Below, one piece after another: positions 27,074-37,078 of a DNA stretch of 64,000 nucleotides. Location: NCBI RefSeq assembly GCF_030653755.1, contig NZ_JAURYU010000046.1, positions 1 to 64,000 on the forward strand, given 5' to 3'. The translations under genes were made by a program, and so were the position numbers. The stretch is from Methylotenera sp. (GTDB lineage: Bacteria; Pseudomonadota; Gammaproteobacteria; Burkholderiales; Methylophilaceae). The notes under the pieces are model-generated. The model searched no databases, was not told where the DNA came from, and worked only from the letters and a program-made list of their open reading frames with translations. Each line of letters begins with the position of its first letter. Within the stretch, counting starts at the first letter, position 1.

Positions 27074-28078
27074 ATGGCTGATAAGTTTTTATCACAAGAT
27101 GAAGTTGATGCCCTCCTAAAAGGGGTCGGTGGCGATCAGGATGACGATAAGTCTGCCTCTGAAACCGAGGGTGTGCGTGACTATAATTTGGCCACGCAGG
27201 AGCGTATTGTACGTGGGCGTATGCCTACGTTGGAAATTATTAATGAGCGTTTTGCACGTCTAGTTCGTATTGAGTTGTTTAATTTTTTAAGAAGAACTGT
27301 AGAGGTCTCAGTTGGGCCTGTACGTATTACTAAATACAGTGACTTCATTCGTAATCTAGTGGTACCTACCAATTTAAATCTTGTTCAAATGAAACCGTTG
27401 CGCGGTACTGCACTGATGGTGTTTGATCCAACCTTGGTTTTTTTGGTTGTGGATAATATGTTTGGTGGTGATGGACGGTTTCATACGCGAGTAGAGGGTC
27501 GAGATTTTACTCAGACTGAACAACGTATTATTCAACGTATTTTACATATTGTTTTTGAGACCTATGCAAAATCATGGGAGCCTGTGTATCCAATAGAGTT
27601 TGAATATTTGCGTTCAGAAATGAATACGCAGTTTGCAAATATCGCTACACCTAATGAAGTGGTCGTCGTTACAACTTTTAATGTTGAGCTTGGGCCAGCC
27701 AACGGCGAGATTCATTTTTGCATGCCATATTCGATGGTTGAGCCTATTCGAGATTTATTAACTTCACCATTACAGGGCGAGGTGCTTGGTGCGGATAAGC
27801 GTTGGGTAAAACTCATGACTCAACAAGTGCAGGCTGCAGAAATTGAAATTGTTACTGACTTGGCCACCACCAGCATGCGGTTGGGTGAAGTGCTTAATAT
27901 GAAAGTTGGCGATGTAATACCAATAAGCATGGAAGATGCCATTGAAGCTAAAGTAGATGGTGTCCCCGTGATGCTTTGTAAATACGGATTGTTTAATGGG
28001 CAATATGCATTGCGCGTTGAAAAACTTTTGAGATCAAACTCTACGGAATATATTAAAGGAGAACCTTATGGCGACTGA
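27074..28078 (+). CDS. fliM: Flagellar motor switch protein FliM
   Basis: This C-ring protein receives CheY-P. The N-terminal FLSQDEVDALLKGV is the CheY-binding peptide. The middle CheC-like domain has FGGDGRFHTRVEGRDFTQTEQRII, and a C-terminal SpoA domain follows. The 334-aa length is normal. It overlaps fliN by 11 bp. Confidence 0.97.
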   Translation: MADKFLSQDEVDALLKGVGGDQDDDKSASETEGVRDYNLATQERIVRGRMPTLEIINERFARLVRIELFNFLRRTVEVSVGPVRITKYSDFIRNLVVPTNLNLVQMKPLRGTALMVFDPTLVFLVVDNMFGGDGRFHTRVEGRDFTQTEQRIIQRILHIVFETYAKSWEPVYPIEFEYLRSEMNTQFANIATPNEVVVVTTFNVELGPANGEIHFCMPYSMVEPIRDLLTSPLQGEVLGADKRWVKLMTQQVQAAEIEIVTDLATTSMRLGEVLNMKVGDVIPISMEDAIEAKVDGVPVMLCKYGLFNGQYALRVEKLLRSNSTEYIKGEPYGD

Positions 28079-28541
28079 TCCAGTTGATGAGAGTGGTGTA
28101 GAAACCATCGCTGAAGATGATTGGGGCGCTGCAATGGCGGAGCAAGCATCGTCTGAAACGGCAGCAGACGACTGGGGTGACGCCATGAACGAGCAAGCCT
28201 CAGCCTTGCAAGGAGATAAAGCGGAAAAGGCTCAAGTATTTACCGAATTTACTGCAAAAAATAAATTGCACGAAACACAAAATGATATTGATTTCATTTT
28301 AGATATTCCAGTACAGCTTACCGTTGAGCTGGGACGTACTAAAATTGCGATTAAAAATTTGCTTCAACTCGCGCAAGGCTCGGTTGTTGAACTTGATGGT
28401 ATGGCTGGTGAGCCTATGGATGTGCTGGTGAACGGTTGCTTAATCGCACAAGGTGAGGTTGTGGTTGTTAATGACAAATTTGGTATCCGCTTAACAGATA
28501 TCATTACACCTGCTGAACGTATACGAAAAATTAATCGTTAA
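28068..28541 (+). CDS. fliN: Flagellar motor switch protein FliN
   Basis: This SpoA-domain C-ring subunit is 157 aa. The C-terminal domain DIPVQLTVELGRTKIAIKNLLQLAQGSVVELDGMAGEPMDVLVNGCLIAQGEVVVVNDKFGIRLTDII is canonical. The acidic N-terminal extension contains a duplicated EDDWGAAMAEQA / DDWGDAMNEQA repeat. A strong ribosome site (AAAGGAG) lies inside fliM. Confidence 0.97.
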   Translation: MATDPVDESGVETIAEDDWGAAMAEQASSETAADDWGDAMNEQASALQGDKAEKAQVFTEFTAKNKLHETQNDIDFILDIPVQLTVELGRTKIAIKNLLQLAQGSVVELDGMAGEPMDVLVNGCLIAQGEVVVVNDKFGIRLTDIITPAERIRKINR

Positions 28542-28583
28542 TTAATTGTTATCAAACAGCCAACACCGAGACTGCGGATTCTA

Positions 28584-29048
28584 ATGAAATTTAAATTGCT
28601 ATTCATTTCCATTTTTTATTGGATATCAAGTTCAGCATGGCCAGCTGATGCGGTAGTGCAAACTTCACCAACAGGTGGTTTGCTGAAAATGGCATTAGGT
28701 TTAATGCTAGTGCTAGGTGTGATGGCTGGCGTTGCATGGCTAGCCAAACGTATGTTGCCAGGGGTTGCGAATAAACAGTCTACGATTCATGTTGTGGGAA
28801 GTGCAAATGTAGGTACACGTGAACGTGTTGTTGTACTAGAGGTAGCAGGGCGTTGGTTAGTGGTAGGTGTGGCACCTGGACAAGTTAGTGCTATTGCTAA
28901 TTTAGAAATGGGCGCTACTGATAAAGATGCTATCGTTGTGACTGATGAGTCAGTAACACCTGCTCAGCATGCGGAGTCACTGGCGACATCATTTGGAAAG
29001 ATTTTAAAGAGTTCGGCAAGTAAATTTACTGAGAAAACAAATGGTTAA
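28584..29048 (+). CDS. fliO: Flagellar biosynthetic protein FliO
   Basis: FliO is an assembly factor for the FliP export-gate ring. The 154-aa protein has an N-terminal signal-like segment ([19 protein letters not shown]), a TM helix [27 protein letters not shown] and a cytoplasmic domain with [32 protein letters not shown]. It overlaps fliP by 8 bp. Confidence 0.92.
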   Translation: MKFKLLFISIFYWISSSAWPADAVVQTSPTGGLLKMALGLMLVLGVMAGVAWLAKRMLPGVANKQSTIHVVGSANVGTRERVVVLEVAGRWLVVGVAPGQVSAIANLEMGATDKDAIVVTDESVTPAQHAESLATSFGKILKSSASKFTEKTNG

Positions 29049-29796
29049 AAGTTGGGTTGTCTGTTTTAAAGTTTTGTTTTTCTTAGGGTTGGCTTTGTTA
29101 CCATTTTCAGTATTTGCCGAGAATGGTCTGCCATTGGTAAATGCAACGCCTAGTGCTGGAGGTGGTCAAGATTACACCTTAAGCCTACAAACCCTCATAT
29201 TACTCACTTCATTAACATTCTTGCCAGCAGTGGTGTTGATGATGACTGGATTTACCCGGATTATTATTGTGCTATCACTACTGCGACAGGCACTAGGTAC
29301 TCAGTCAGTTCCGCCCAATCAAGTGATGATTGGATTAGCTTTGTTTCTGACTTTTTTTGTGATGTCCCCTGTAATTGACAAAATTTATCTAGATGCTTAT
29401 AAACCATTATCTGAAAATCAAATCACGATGCAAGAAGCGATGGATAAAGGTGTGGCGCCACTCAAAGAGTTCATGCTCAAGCAAACCCGTGAAAGTGATC
29501 TGGCTTTATTTGCCAAAATGGCTGAGGTAGATAACATTCAGAGTCCTGATCAAGTTCCGCTAAAAGTGTTAGTCCCAGCATTTGTAACAAGTGAGCTAAA
29601 AACCGCATTTCAAATTGGTTTTGCAATTTTCATTCCATTTCTTATTATTGATATGGTGGTTGCAAGCGTATTGATGTCGATGGGGATGATGATGGTATCT
29701 CCTGCAATCGTAGCACTGCCATTTAAGTTAATGTTATTTGTGTTGGTTGATGGTTGGCAATTAATACTTGGTTCACTTGTGGAAAGTTTCTATTAG
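29041..29796 (+). CDS. fliP: Flagellar type III export gate protein FliP
   Basis: This 251-aa export-gate subunit has a cleavable signal peptide ([16 protein letters not shown]). The signatures are [55 protein letters not shown] and the C-terminal [40 protein letters not shown]. Confidence 0.97.
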   Translation: MVKSWVVCFKVLFFLGLALLPFSVFAENGLPLVNATPSAGGGQDYTLSLQTLILLTSLTFLPAVVLMMTGFTRIIIVLSLLRQALGTQSVPPNQVMIGLALFLTFFVMSPVIDKIYLDAYKPLSENQITMQEAMDKGVAPLKEFMLKQTRESDLALFAKMAEVDNIQSPDQVPLKVLVPAFVTSELKTAFQIGFAIFIPFLIIDMVVASVLMSMGMMMVSPAIVALPFKLMLFVLVDGWQLILGSLVESFY

Positions 29797-29836
29797 TATC
29801 GCCAATTTACATTAAAGATAGAGTAGGGAGTTTCGA

Positions 29837-30106
29837 ATGACGCCAGAAAGTGTAATGACATTAGGTAGGGATGCCATGGGTATCACTTTAATGATTGCTG
29901 CGCCAATCCTACTTACAGTGTTAACTATAGGCTTGTTAGTGAGTATTTTCCAAGCTGCAACTCAAATTAACGAGCAAACACTGTCTTTTATTCCTAAGTT
30001 GGTTGGCGTGTTTGTCGCGTTGATGTTTGCTGGCCCGTGGATGTTAACCACAATGGTTGATTATATGCGTCTGGTATTTACTACCATCCCAGCGATGGCT
30101 AATTAA
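29837..30106 (+). CDS. fliQ: Flagellar export gate protein FliQ
   Basis: This 89-aa, two-helix membrane protein has the family core APILLTVLTIGLLVSIFQAATQINEQTLSFIPKL. Ribosome site AGGGAG. It lies between fliP and fliR. Confidence 0.96.
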   Translation: MTPESVMTLGRDAMGITLMIAAPILLTVLTIGLLVSIFQAATQINEQTLSFIPKLVGVFVALMFAGPWMLTTMVDYMRLVFTTIPAMAN

Positions 30107-30134
30107 GGCATTTGCGTAATAAGAAGCTTAATCA

Positions 30135-30926
30135 ATGATTACGTTCAGTAGTGAGTTTCTCCAAACATGGGTAATAAGCTTGTTATGGCCACTGACACGT
30201 ATTTTGGCAATAATAGCGATAGTGCCTATTTTTAGCCACACGACAATACCTAATCGAGTGAGATTAGGTTTAGGTGTGATGCTAACGATTATTATTGTGC
30301 CTACCATCCCACCAATACCTCAATTTGAAGTTTTCTCATTTGATGGCTTACTCGTTCTAATCCAGCAGATCATTATTGGATTTGCAATTGGTTTTAGTAT
30401 GAGGATGGTATTCTCTGCAGTAGACCTTGCTGGCCAGATGATCGGTATGACAATGGGTCTAGGTTTTGCGCAGTTTTTTGACCCCCAAACAAGAGGGCAA
30501 TCTACAGCACTTAATCAGTTACTAGTTGTAATAGCGATGTTGATTTTTTTAAGCTTGAATGGTCATTTAATTATTGTGACAGCGATGGCTAATAGCTTTG
30601 TTACTATGCCAATAGCCTTACATGGACCCGGAGTAGACCCAATGCAAATTGCACTATGGGGAAGTACTATATTCAGTGCTGGTCTAATGTTAGCACTTCC
30701 AGCTGTATGTGCCTTACTGATTACTAATATGGCTTTAGGGATATTAACGAGAACGGCACCACAACTTAATCTGTTTGGTATTGGCTTTCCAATTACGTTG
30801 AGTATGGGGTTTTTAGTATTAGCTCTTTCACTAACCAGTATGTTGCAGCCAATTGTAAAGTTTATCGAACAGGGTACCGATAATATGATGCAGGTTGCAA
30901 TACCGAAAAACATTGATAGTAAGTAA
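30135..30926 (+). CDS. fliR: Flagellar export gate protein FliR
   Basis: This 263-aa polytopic membrane protein of the export gate has the signatures LWPLTRILAIIAIVPIFSHTTIPNRVRLGLGV and LAGQMIGMTMGLGFAQFFDPQTRGQSTALNQ. It is the last gene of the plus-strand fli block, convergent with flgL. Confidence 0.96.
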   Translation: MITFSSEFLQTWVISLLWPLTRILAIIAIVPIFSHTTIPNRVRLGLGVMLTIIIVPTIPPIPQFEVFSFDGLLVLIQQIIIGFAIGFSMRMVFSAVDLAGQMIGMTMGLGFAQFFDPQTRGQSTALNQLLVVIAMLIFLSLNGHLIIVTAMANSFVTMPIALHGPGVDPMQIALWGSTIFSAGLMLALPAVCALLITNMALGILTRTAPQLNLFGIGFPITLSMGFLVLALSLTSMLQPIVKFIEQGTDNMMQVAIPKNIDSK

Positions 30927-31012
30927 TCAGTTAGTAGTTTTGAGCTTAATTGTAGATTTCAACAATATAAAGTTATTTAACAAAGATTGAACAAAACCAA
31001 ATTTAGACTAAC

Positions 31013-31924
31013 CTAAATGAAGTTAAATAAAGACAAACTAGTGGTTGCAACAAATGATTTCTGCGCAGCTTCCATAATTGTTTGATTTTTTGATAAGTCG
31101 GATAATGCTGCTGCATAGTCCAAGTCCTGAATTTCAGATAACGATTTACTGTATTGTAATGCTAGGTCACCACCTGAAAGGTCTAACTGATCAATTTCAT
31201 TTAACCTTGAGCCAATAGATGCACGTACTGTTAAAACGTTGTCTAGACCCTGTTGTATGCTAGTTAGACCGTTAGCAACACCTGCGCTAAATGCAGCTTG
31301 GTTTCCAGCGGTTAGCGGGGTGTCGAGTAGTGTTATCAAGTTTTGTATTGTTGCGAATATATCATTTCCACCAGCCTGGAATACTTCATCTCCTGTAGTA
31401 TTAACAGCCATTTGGCGTTGACTGTCTACTTGTAACATCTGTTTGTTAGAGTCTCCCACATATGATGCCCCTGAAGGATTAGCAACAAACGGAGCTGTGT
31501 TAGTACTAAAGCCTGCATATAAATAGTTGCCAGCAGCGTCTCTTGTATTTGCTAGGCCTATTAAACCATCTAACGTTGTTTTAAGTTCTGAAGCAATAAA
31601 ACCTCTTTCTAGGTCAGAGTATGTTGCATTGCCAGCAGATACCAAGGCAGACTTCACGGAGATCATCATATTGGTTACACTAGTCAGATTTGATTCTAGC
31701 GTGTTAAGCTTAAGTTGAGCGGTTTGTCGCGTATCAGCAAATTTTGCATTGATGCTTTTAGCATGTGAAATTTCTAGCGCTCTTGCAGAGGCCACGGGGT
31801 CATCTGAAGGTGAGGCAATGCGTTGTCCTGTGGATATTTGTTGCATCAATTTAAATTGCTCTGATTGCAAGTTTGATATCTTAGAAATGCCTGACTGATA
31901 TATGGTGTTAGTGCTGATACGCAT
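31013..31924 (-). CDS. flgL: Flagellar hook-filament junction protein FlgL (HAP3)
   Basis: This 303-aa flagellin-like junction protein has the N-terminus MRISTNTIYQSGISKISNLQSEQFKLMQQISTGQRIASPSDDPVASARALE and a C-terminal flagellin-type helix. It lies 22 bp after flgK on the minus strand. Ribosome site AAGGAATTTATC. Probably co-transcribed with flgK from its sigma-28 promoter. Confidence 0.96.
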   Translation of the reverse strand: MRISTNTIYQSGISKISNLQSEQFKLMQQISTGQRIASPSDDPVASARALEISHAKSINAKFADTRQTAQLKLNTLESNLTSVTNMMISVKSALVSAGNATYSDLERGFIASELKTTLDGLIGLANTRDAAGNYLYAGFSTNTAPFVANPSGASYVGDSNKQMLQVDSQRQMAVNTTGDEVFQAGGNDIFATIQNLITLLDTPLTAGNQAAFSAGVANGLTSIQQGLDNVLTVRASIGSRLNEIDQLDLSGGDLALQYSKSLSEIQDLDYAAALSDLSKNQTIMEAAQKSFVATTSLSLFNFI

Positions 31925-31946
31925 GATAAATTCCTTAAGCTATTGA

Positions 31947-33917
31947 TTAGGTGCCTAATTGTAATAGCACATCAAATAGTTGACTTGCAATTTGCATCAT
32001 CTTTCCTGCTGCCTGATAAGCTTGCTGGTAACGTATTAAGTTTGTTGCTTCTTCATCCAGATTCACACCAGACTCGGCTTGCACAGCTGCTGTAATTTGT
32101 TCTAATACTTGGGCTTCAGAAATGCTGAGTATATTAAGTTCACGTGTTTTATTGCCAACGCCGTTGACCATCTGACCAAAAGCATCAGAGAAGCTTTTAT
32201 TTCCGGTGATGGTATTAGCGTTCTGTAAGTTACCTAGCAATAACCCATTTGTATTATCACTTGGGCCTGTAGCGCTTCCAGGTGCAATAGTAAACTCGTC
32301 ACCATCACTAGGTGTTCCTGATATGACAAAACTTATGCCAGCTGTTGTTATAGTAGCGCCATTAACGAATGTAACAGGAGCACCAGCTGCATATGTCACA
32401 GAAGTACCATTTGATGTGACTGTCACAGGTTCGGTTGCGATGAATCCAGTTAATGTATTTGGAGCGCCTGCATTATAGGTAAGGTTAAAGGGGCTTGCTA
32501 TCGGGCTTGATGCATAATTGCTGCTTGCAACAGGACTGCTGATTGTAGCTGCGCCAGTATTTGCAACATTGGCGCTTCCATTAAGCACACTCCCACCAAC
32601 CGCTAATTTTCTAGGATCAGTGATGGCTACTTGAAATTTTGTTGCTGCATTCTGTGTTGGCTTAATTAAAAAGTTGTCGCCAGCGAGCATTGTTCCAGAT
32701 GTCTGACTAATTGTTAAGCCATCTACACTTGCCGGTAGGCTACTGAATGATTGTGTCGTGTTGTCACTTAAGCGTGTAATGTTGTAATTTGTACCATCAT
32801 ATTGCAATTTATAGTCACTTGTTGTCAGTGCTTTAGCATTCACAATTGAGGCTGCTACTTCTGCTGGATTTGCATTAGCTGGTGTTGTTGTTGGTCCAGA
32901 GTTGTATGCATTTGCATTAACTAAAGGTTCTGGGACATTAAACAATGCTGTACCGATGTTGCCATCTAAATCAAAGCCCTGTGCAAGCTGATTATTAAAA
33001 GTTTCGCCTAAAACAGCAGCTATCTGCCCAATTTGGTTTTGTATGGCATCTAAAGACTCTGAGCGGAACTGTAGTAAGCCGCCTATTACACCACCTGGTA
33101 AGCTGTTTGTACCTAGTACCGTTACTTTACTATTTGATTGGTAAGCGACCTCAAGGCGGCTTGGGTCTGTAGGTGAAGGGGTAGTCAAAATGTTAAAAGT
33201 TTCTTTACCTACAACTAAAGGCAGACCATTACCGATATAAACATTGTAGCCACCTTGACCTTGAGAAACGATCGTCGTTTTAATCTGCTTACTTAACTCC
33301 AGTACTAGTTGATCTCTTTGGTCCATTAGGTCATTAGGTATGTTCCCATTGGCACTGACAGCTTTTTCAATTACATCATTAAGTCCAGCAATTTGTCTAG
33401 CATATGTGTTGACTAGGCTGACGCTTGATGTAAGTTGTGAATTTACACTGTCACGAATTTCATTTAAACGATTGTTAGTTGTCTGGAAACGGCTAGCGAG
33501 AGACTGCGCGAAAGACAACATTGATTGACGTGTAGCTAGGTCGCTTGGGTTGGCACTCAAATCCTGAATTGCGCCAAAAAACTCACTCATTGCTGGATTA
33601 AGCCCAGCACTAGCGTTAGAAAGCATATCATTAATCGAGCTCATTTGTGCACGATAGGTATCCACACTAGCGCTGTTTGCCTGACTACGCACGGCTTGTG
33701 CAGCCAAAATGGAATTGAAAATTCTGGTTACCGAAGCAACTTCAGTTCCTTGTCCAACAAAGCCATAGCCAAAGTTTTGTGATTGTGCTGCAGCTTGAAT
33801 AACTACTTGTCTTGAGTAACCAGGTGTAGATGCATTTGCAATATTATGACCAGTCGTGCTGATGCCAATTTGTGCAGCAGCTAGAGCACTTTTTCCGATG
33901 TTTAAGATGTTAGACAT
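31947..33917 (-). CDS. flgK: Flagellar hook-filament junction protein FlgK (HAP1)
   Basis: This 656-aa protein has the N-terminal rod-type motif (NIGKSALAAAQIGISTTGHNIANASTPGYSRQVV), a long variable Ser/Thr/Asn-rich middle, and a C-terminal FlgK motif (SGVNLDEEATNLIRYQQAYQAAGKMMQIASQLFDVLLQLGT). It is expressed late from a sigma-28 promoter directly upstream. Confidence 0.97.
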   Translation of the reverse strand: MSNILNIGKSALAAAQIGISTTGHNIANASTPGYSRQVVIQAAAQSQNFGYGFVGQGTEVASVTRIFNSILAAQAVRSQANSASVDTYRAQMSSINDMLSNASAGLNPAMSEFFGAIQDLSANPSDLATRQSMLSFAQSLASRFQTTNNRLNEIRDSVNSQLTSSVSLVNTYARQIAGLNDVIEKAVSANGNIPNDLMDQRDQLVLELSKQIKTTIVSQGQGGYNVYIGNGLPLVVGKETFNILTTPSPTDPSRLEVAYQSNSKVTVLGTNSLPGGVIGGLLQFRSESLDAIQNQIGQIAAVLGETFNNQLAQGFDLDGNIGTALFNVPEPLVNANAYNSGPTTTPANANPAEVAASIVNAKALTTSDYKLQYDGTNYNITRLSDNTTQSFSSLPASVDGLTISQTSGTMLAGDNFLIKPTQNAATKFQVAITDPRKLAVGGSVLNGSANVANTGAATISSPVASSNYASSPIASPFNLTYNAGAPNTLTGFIATEPVTVTSNGTSVTYAAGAPVTFVNGATITTAGISFVISGTPSDGDEFTIAPGSATGPSDNTNGLLLGNLQNANTITGNKSFSDAFGQMVNGVGNKTRELNILSISEAQVLEQITAAVQAESGVNLDEEATNLIRYQQAYQAAGKMMQIASQLFDVLLQLGT

Positions 33918-33952
33918 GGTAATTACTCACTTTAACTAATTTCATATATTGT

Positions 33953-33979
33953 ATGTCGGCATAAATTATTAAAACTTTA
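33953..33979 (-). promoter_or_regulatory. Sigma-28 promoter of flgKL
   Basis: Read on the minus strand, TAAAGTTT-N11-GCCGACAT has a perfect -35 and a 6/8 -10 (GCCGATAA consensus) with 11-bp spacing. It is about 40 bp upstream of the flgK ATG and separates flgKL (class III) from flgB-J. Confidence 0.88.
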
Positions 33980-34002
33980 GGCATCATTTGACAATTGCTT
34001 AT

Positions 34003-34986
34003 TTAAGATGATGATACTTTTTTAATAACACTAGTGAGTTTTTCTGCATAATTAGGGTCTGTGGCATAACCAGCTTTTTGCATGGCTTTTGCGTAGCCTT
34101 GCACATTATCTAAATTAGCCATTACATTTTCATAACGTGAGTTATTACGCATCAAATTAGCAAAGTCTTTAAATGAATCCGCATAGCTGTCATAAGCGCG
34201 AAATTTTTCAATACGTTTTTGTTTAATACCGTTTACGTATTCTGTTGTTAAAGCTTCCACTACCTTGCCACTCCAGTTACCTGTGGCTTTAATGCCGAAT
34301 AGATTGTTACTTGGCGTTCCATCTGTACTTTTGAGCTCACGTTTACCCCATCCACTTTCTAGAGCTGCTTGACCAAGCATTAAGTGAGCAGGGATGCCAC
34401 TAACGCGGCTTGCTGCTTCAGCATGATGCACCATCTTTTTTTGAAAACTTTCGGCACTGTTGCCTTCATTAAGCGGTTTAAATGCAGAAATATTTTTAAT
34501 GGTTTGATTTATATTATTTGCATTTTGTTGTAATGCTACGCGTGCTTGATTCAGAAACGGATTACCAATCAGGTTTTCATTTAACGATTGTTTATCTGTT
34601 AAATCAGATGGATCACTTACTACTTGTTCAAGTGTGTTGGTTACACCATAGCCATTTTTTGTCAGCTGTCTTGCTAACACATCAGACAAGCCTAGGCCCT
34701 TGGATGCAAGGTTGTTCGTCAATTGCTGATCTAACATACTAGTGAAAGTACGACTTTGGTCGTTATCTAATAAACTGTCTTGTGGGGTTGCCTCACGCAT
34801 GCTTTTAAGCATCATGTTCATGAAAATAGCTTCGAACTGCTTAGCAACGCCTTTGATTGCTTCAGGAGAGTTTTCTTTGGCTGCTTGCTTAAGGTTATTA
34901 AGACTATTTGCGTCAAAAGCAAGATTACCTGATAAATCTGCCTTACTGGAAATGCTGTTGTTATTAGTATTAATGTTGTTTGTCAT
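34003..34986 (-). CDS. flgJ: Flagellar rod assembly protein / peptidoglycan hydrolase FlgJ
   Basis: This bifunctional 327-aa protein has an N-terminal rod-cap domain (VAKQFEAIFMNMMLKSMREATPQDSLLDNDQSRTFTSMLDQQL) and a C-terminal glucosaminidase-fold domain (HAEAASRVSGIPAHLMLGQAALESGWGKRE, catalytic Glu in LESGWG, then NNLFGIKATGNW). The hydrolase opens the wall for the rod. Confidence 0.96.
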   Translation of the reverse strand: MTNNINTNNNSISSKADLSGNLAFDANSLNNLKQAAKENSPEAIKGVAKQFEAIFMNMMLKSMREATPQDSLLDNDQSRTFTSMLDQQLTNNLASKGLGLSDVLARQLTKNGYGVTNTLEQVVSDPSDLTDKQSLNENLIGNPFLNQARVALQQNANNINQTIKNISAFKPLNEGNSAESFQKKMVHHAEAASRVSGIPAHLMLGQAALESGWGKRELKSTDGTPSNNLFGIKATGNWSGKVVEALTTEYVNGIKQKRIEKFRAYDSYADSFKDFANLMRNNSRYENVMANLDNVQGYAKAMQKAGYATDPNYAEKLTSVIKKVSSS

Positions 34987-34998
34987 GATTGATTGTTA

Positions 34999-36171
34999 TT
35001 AAATAACTTCTAGCTCAGCGCGAAGTGAACCTGCGGCTTTCATGGCCTGTAAAATTGCAAGTAAGTCTTGAGGAGTAGCACCAATTGCATTGAGTGCTTT
35101 CACCACGTCTGAAAGGTTGGCACCACCATCTAACTTAACCACTTGACCAGGCTCTTTGGTAATGTCAATTTCTGAGCGTGCTGTTGCGACGGTTTGCCCA
35201 CTTGCTAATGCGCCTGGTTGGCTAATGACAGGATCTGTATTGATGGTCACTGTTAAATTGCCATGTGAAACCGCGCAACTTTCAAGTGTTACCGTTTGGT
35301 TCATCACAACAGAGCCAGTGCGTGCATTGACAATAACTTTTGCATAACTAGCAGCTGGGCTTACATTCAAGCTTTCTAATGCGGCTAAAAATGCAACACG
35401 ATTATAGTTGCTTGGTGGGGTGATTTGAATCACACGACCATTTTGTGCAAATGCTGTGCTTTGACCAAACTTGTTGTTTACAGCATCAACGACTAATGAT
35501 GCTGTAGAAAAATCAGAGTCTTTTAACTCTAGGTTGAACATACTATTTTCACTAATGCTTGAAGGTACTGCGCGCTCAACAGTCGCTCCAGCCGTAATTC
35601 TACCTACACTTAAGTGGTTTATTTGTGTTTGTGCGCCATTAGCTGATGCACCAACACCACCTACTACTAAGCTACCTTGAGCCATCGCATACACTTGTCC
35701 GTCAGCGCCTTTTAATGGGGTCATAAGCAATGTTCCACCTCTAAGGCTTTTTGCATTTCCCATTGATGAAACTGTGATATCTAAGTTTTGACCTGGCTGA
35801 GCAAAGGCTGGCAGACTGCTAGTGACAATCACTGCCGCTACGTTTTTAAGTTGTAAAGTGGTACCCGTTGGTAAATTAATTCCCATTTGCTGCATCATGC
35901 TGATAATGCTTTGTACGGTAAATGGCGTTTGTACTGTTTGGTCACCTGTTCCGTCTAAACCAACGACAAGACCATAACCGATTAGTTGATTGGTACGTAC
36001 GCCTTGAATCGAAGCGAGGTCTTTCAAACGTTCTGCTTTAGCAACAGTGCTAACCGTAACGCAAATTGTAAAAGAAGCGATAAGTGCACAAGGTAATACC
36101 AAGCGCTTAAGTGTGTGCTGGATACCTTTGACCTGTGTTATTAGCGTATTCATGTTGAATAATTTTGTCAT
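34999..36171 (-). CDS. flgI: Flagellar P-ring protein FlgI
   Basis: This periplasmic P-ring subunit is 390 aa. The signal peptide (LKRLVLPCALIASFTICVTVSTVAKA) precedes the mature start ERLKDLASIQGVRTNQLIGYGLVVGLDGTGDQT, which is highly conserved. A possible alternative start is the ATG 18 bp downstream. It lies between flgH and flgJ. Confidence 0.97.
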   Translation of the reverse strand: MTKLFNMNTLITQVKGIQHTLKRLVLPCALIASFTICVTVSTVAKAERLKDLASIQGVRTNQLIGYGLVVGLDGTGDQTVQTPFTVQSIISMMQQMGINLPTGTTLQLKNVAAVIVTSSLPAFAQPGQNLDITVSSMGNAKSLRGGTLLMTPLKGADGQVYAMAQGSLVVGGVGASANGAQTQINHLSVGRITAGATVERAVPSSISENSMFNLELKDSDFSTASLVVDAVNNKFGQSTAFAQNGRVIQITPPSNYNRVAFLAALESLNVSPAASYAKVIVNARTGSVVMNQTVTLESCAVSHGNLTVTINTDPVISQPGALASGQTVATARSEIDITKEPGQVVKLDGGANLSDVVKALNAIGATPQDLLAILQAMKAAGSLRAELEVI

Positions 36172-36178
36172 ATGATGG

Positions 36179-36961
36179 TCACCATGGGCTCATGCTTAAA
36201 AAGAAGCGAGCGAATATCGATGCTATTGCAGCACCATCAATCTTGCTGTTGGTTCTGTATTCTATTCTAGCATCAGCTACCCTAGTGGAGGGGACTGTAT
36301 TACCTAGAGAGATGGTGTCTGGGTTAATGACGCCCGAAAAGCGGATGAACTCAGTACCTTTATCTAAACCAACTTGTTTTTCACCACTCACTACAAGGTT
36401 GCCATTTGGTAATACGTCAACAACTGTTGCGGTTAGTGATCCATTAAATACATTTCTTGCATTTGCTGCTGCATCATCCGTGTAAGAGATATCAGAACTG
36501 GCTGAAGCCGAGCCTAAATTGGCAAATGGGAGCCTTGATACTAGGCCACCGATTATTGGTATGTTATTTCCAAGTTTTGCGTCAGTTTGAAAACCAACTT
36601 CGCCTTCTTTGCTTGCGGAGCTTCCATTCGCTTTAGTAGCGGTAGTGTTTTCTGTAATATTAATGGTGACAATGTCTCCAATAAAACGAGGGCGACGGTC
36701 TTCAAACATAGGGCGATATGATGATGCACTATAAATACCACCATTGTTACTTTGTGCATTGCTCGGTTGTTGCGCGCTCGCCGATGTGGGCTGGTTGACA
36801 ATAGAAGTAGGGGTTATTGCGCAACCATAGAGTAAGAAAGCTGCAAATATTCCAACAATACTGTGGCTAACTGTTTTATTTATAGTCACTAGGTACTTTT
36901 TGATATTTGCTATCGGCTTGTTTGTAGCGCTGAGCAATTTACCTTGTGTGGTATTCAACAT
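36179..36961 (-). CDS. flgH: Flagellar L-ring lipoprotein FlgH
   Basis: This outer-membrane L-ring subunit has a lipobox (FAAFLLYGC, Cys lipidated) and the FlgH signature (YRPMFEDRRPRFIGDIVTINITENTTATKANG, VVSGEKQVGLDKGTEFIRFSGVINPDTI). The ORF track starts at TTG 36985. The ATG at 36961 has AGAGG upstream and is preferred. It leaves an unusually long stretch (~47 aa) before the lipobox Cys, so a later GTG (VTINKTVSHS) is conceivable. Confidence 0.94.
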   Translation of the reverse strand: MLNTTQGKLLSATNKPIANIKKYLVTINKTVSHSIVGIFAAFLLYGCAITPTSIVNQPTSASAQQPSNAQSNNGGIYSASSYRPMFEDRRPRFIGDIVTINITENTTATKANGSSASKEGEVGFQTDAKLGNNIPIIGGLVSRLPFANLGSASASSDISYTDDAAANARNVFNGSLTATVVDVLPNGNLVVSGEKQVGLDKGTEFIRFSGVINPDTISLGNTVPSTRVADARIEYRTNSKIDGAAIASIFARFFLSMSPW

Positions 36962-37078
36962 GATTGCCTCTGGGTGTTCTGACAATAAAACCTTAAAAAA
37001 GTATCTTTGTGGACTTTGATCCTGATATTCTTTTCTAAAGTTTTTTGATAATGCCTTAGTTTTATAACCAATGTTAAT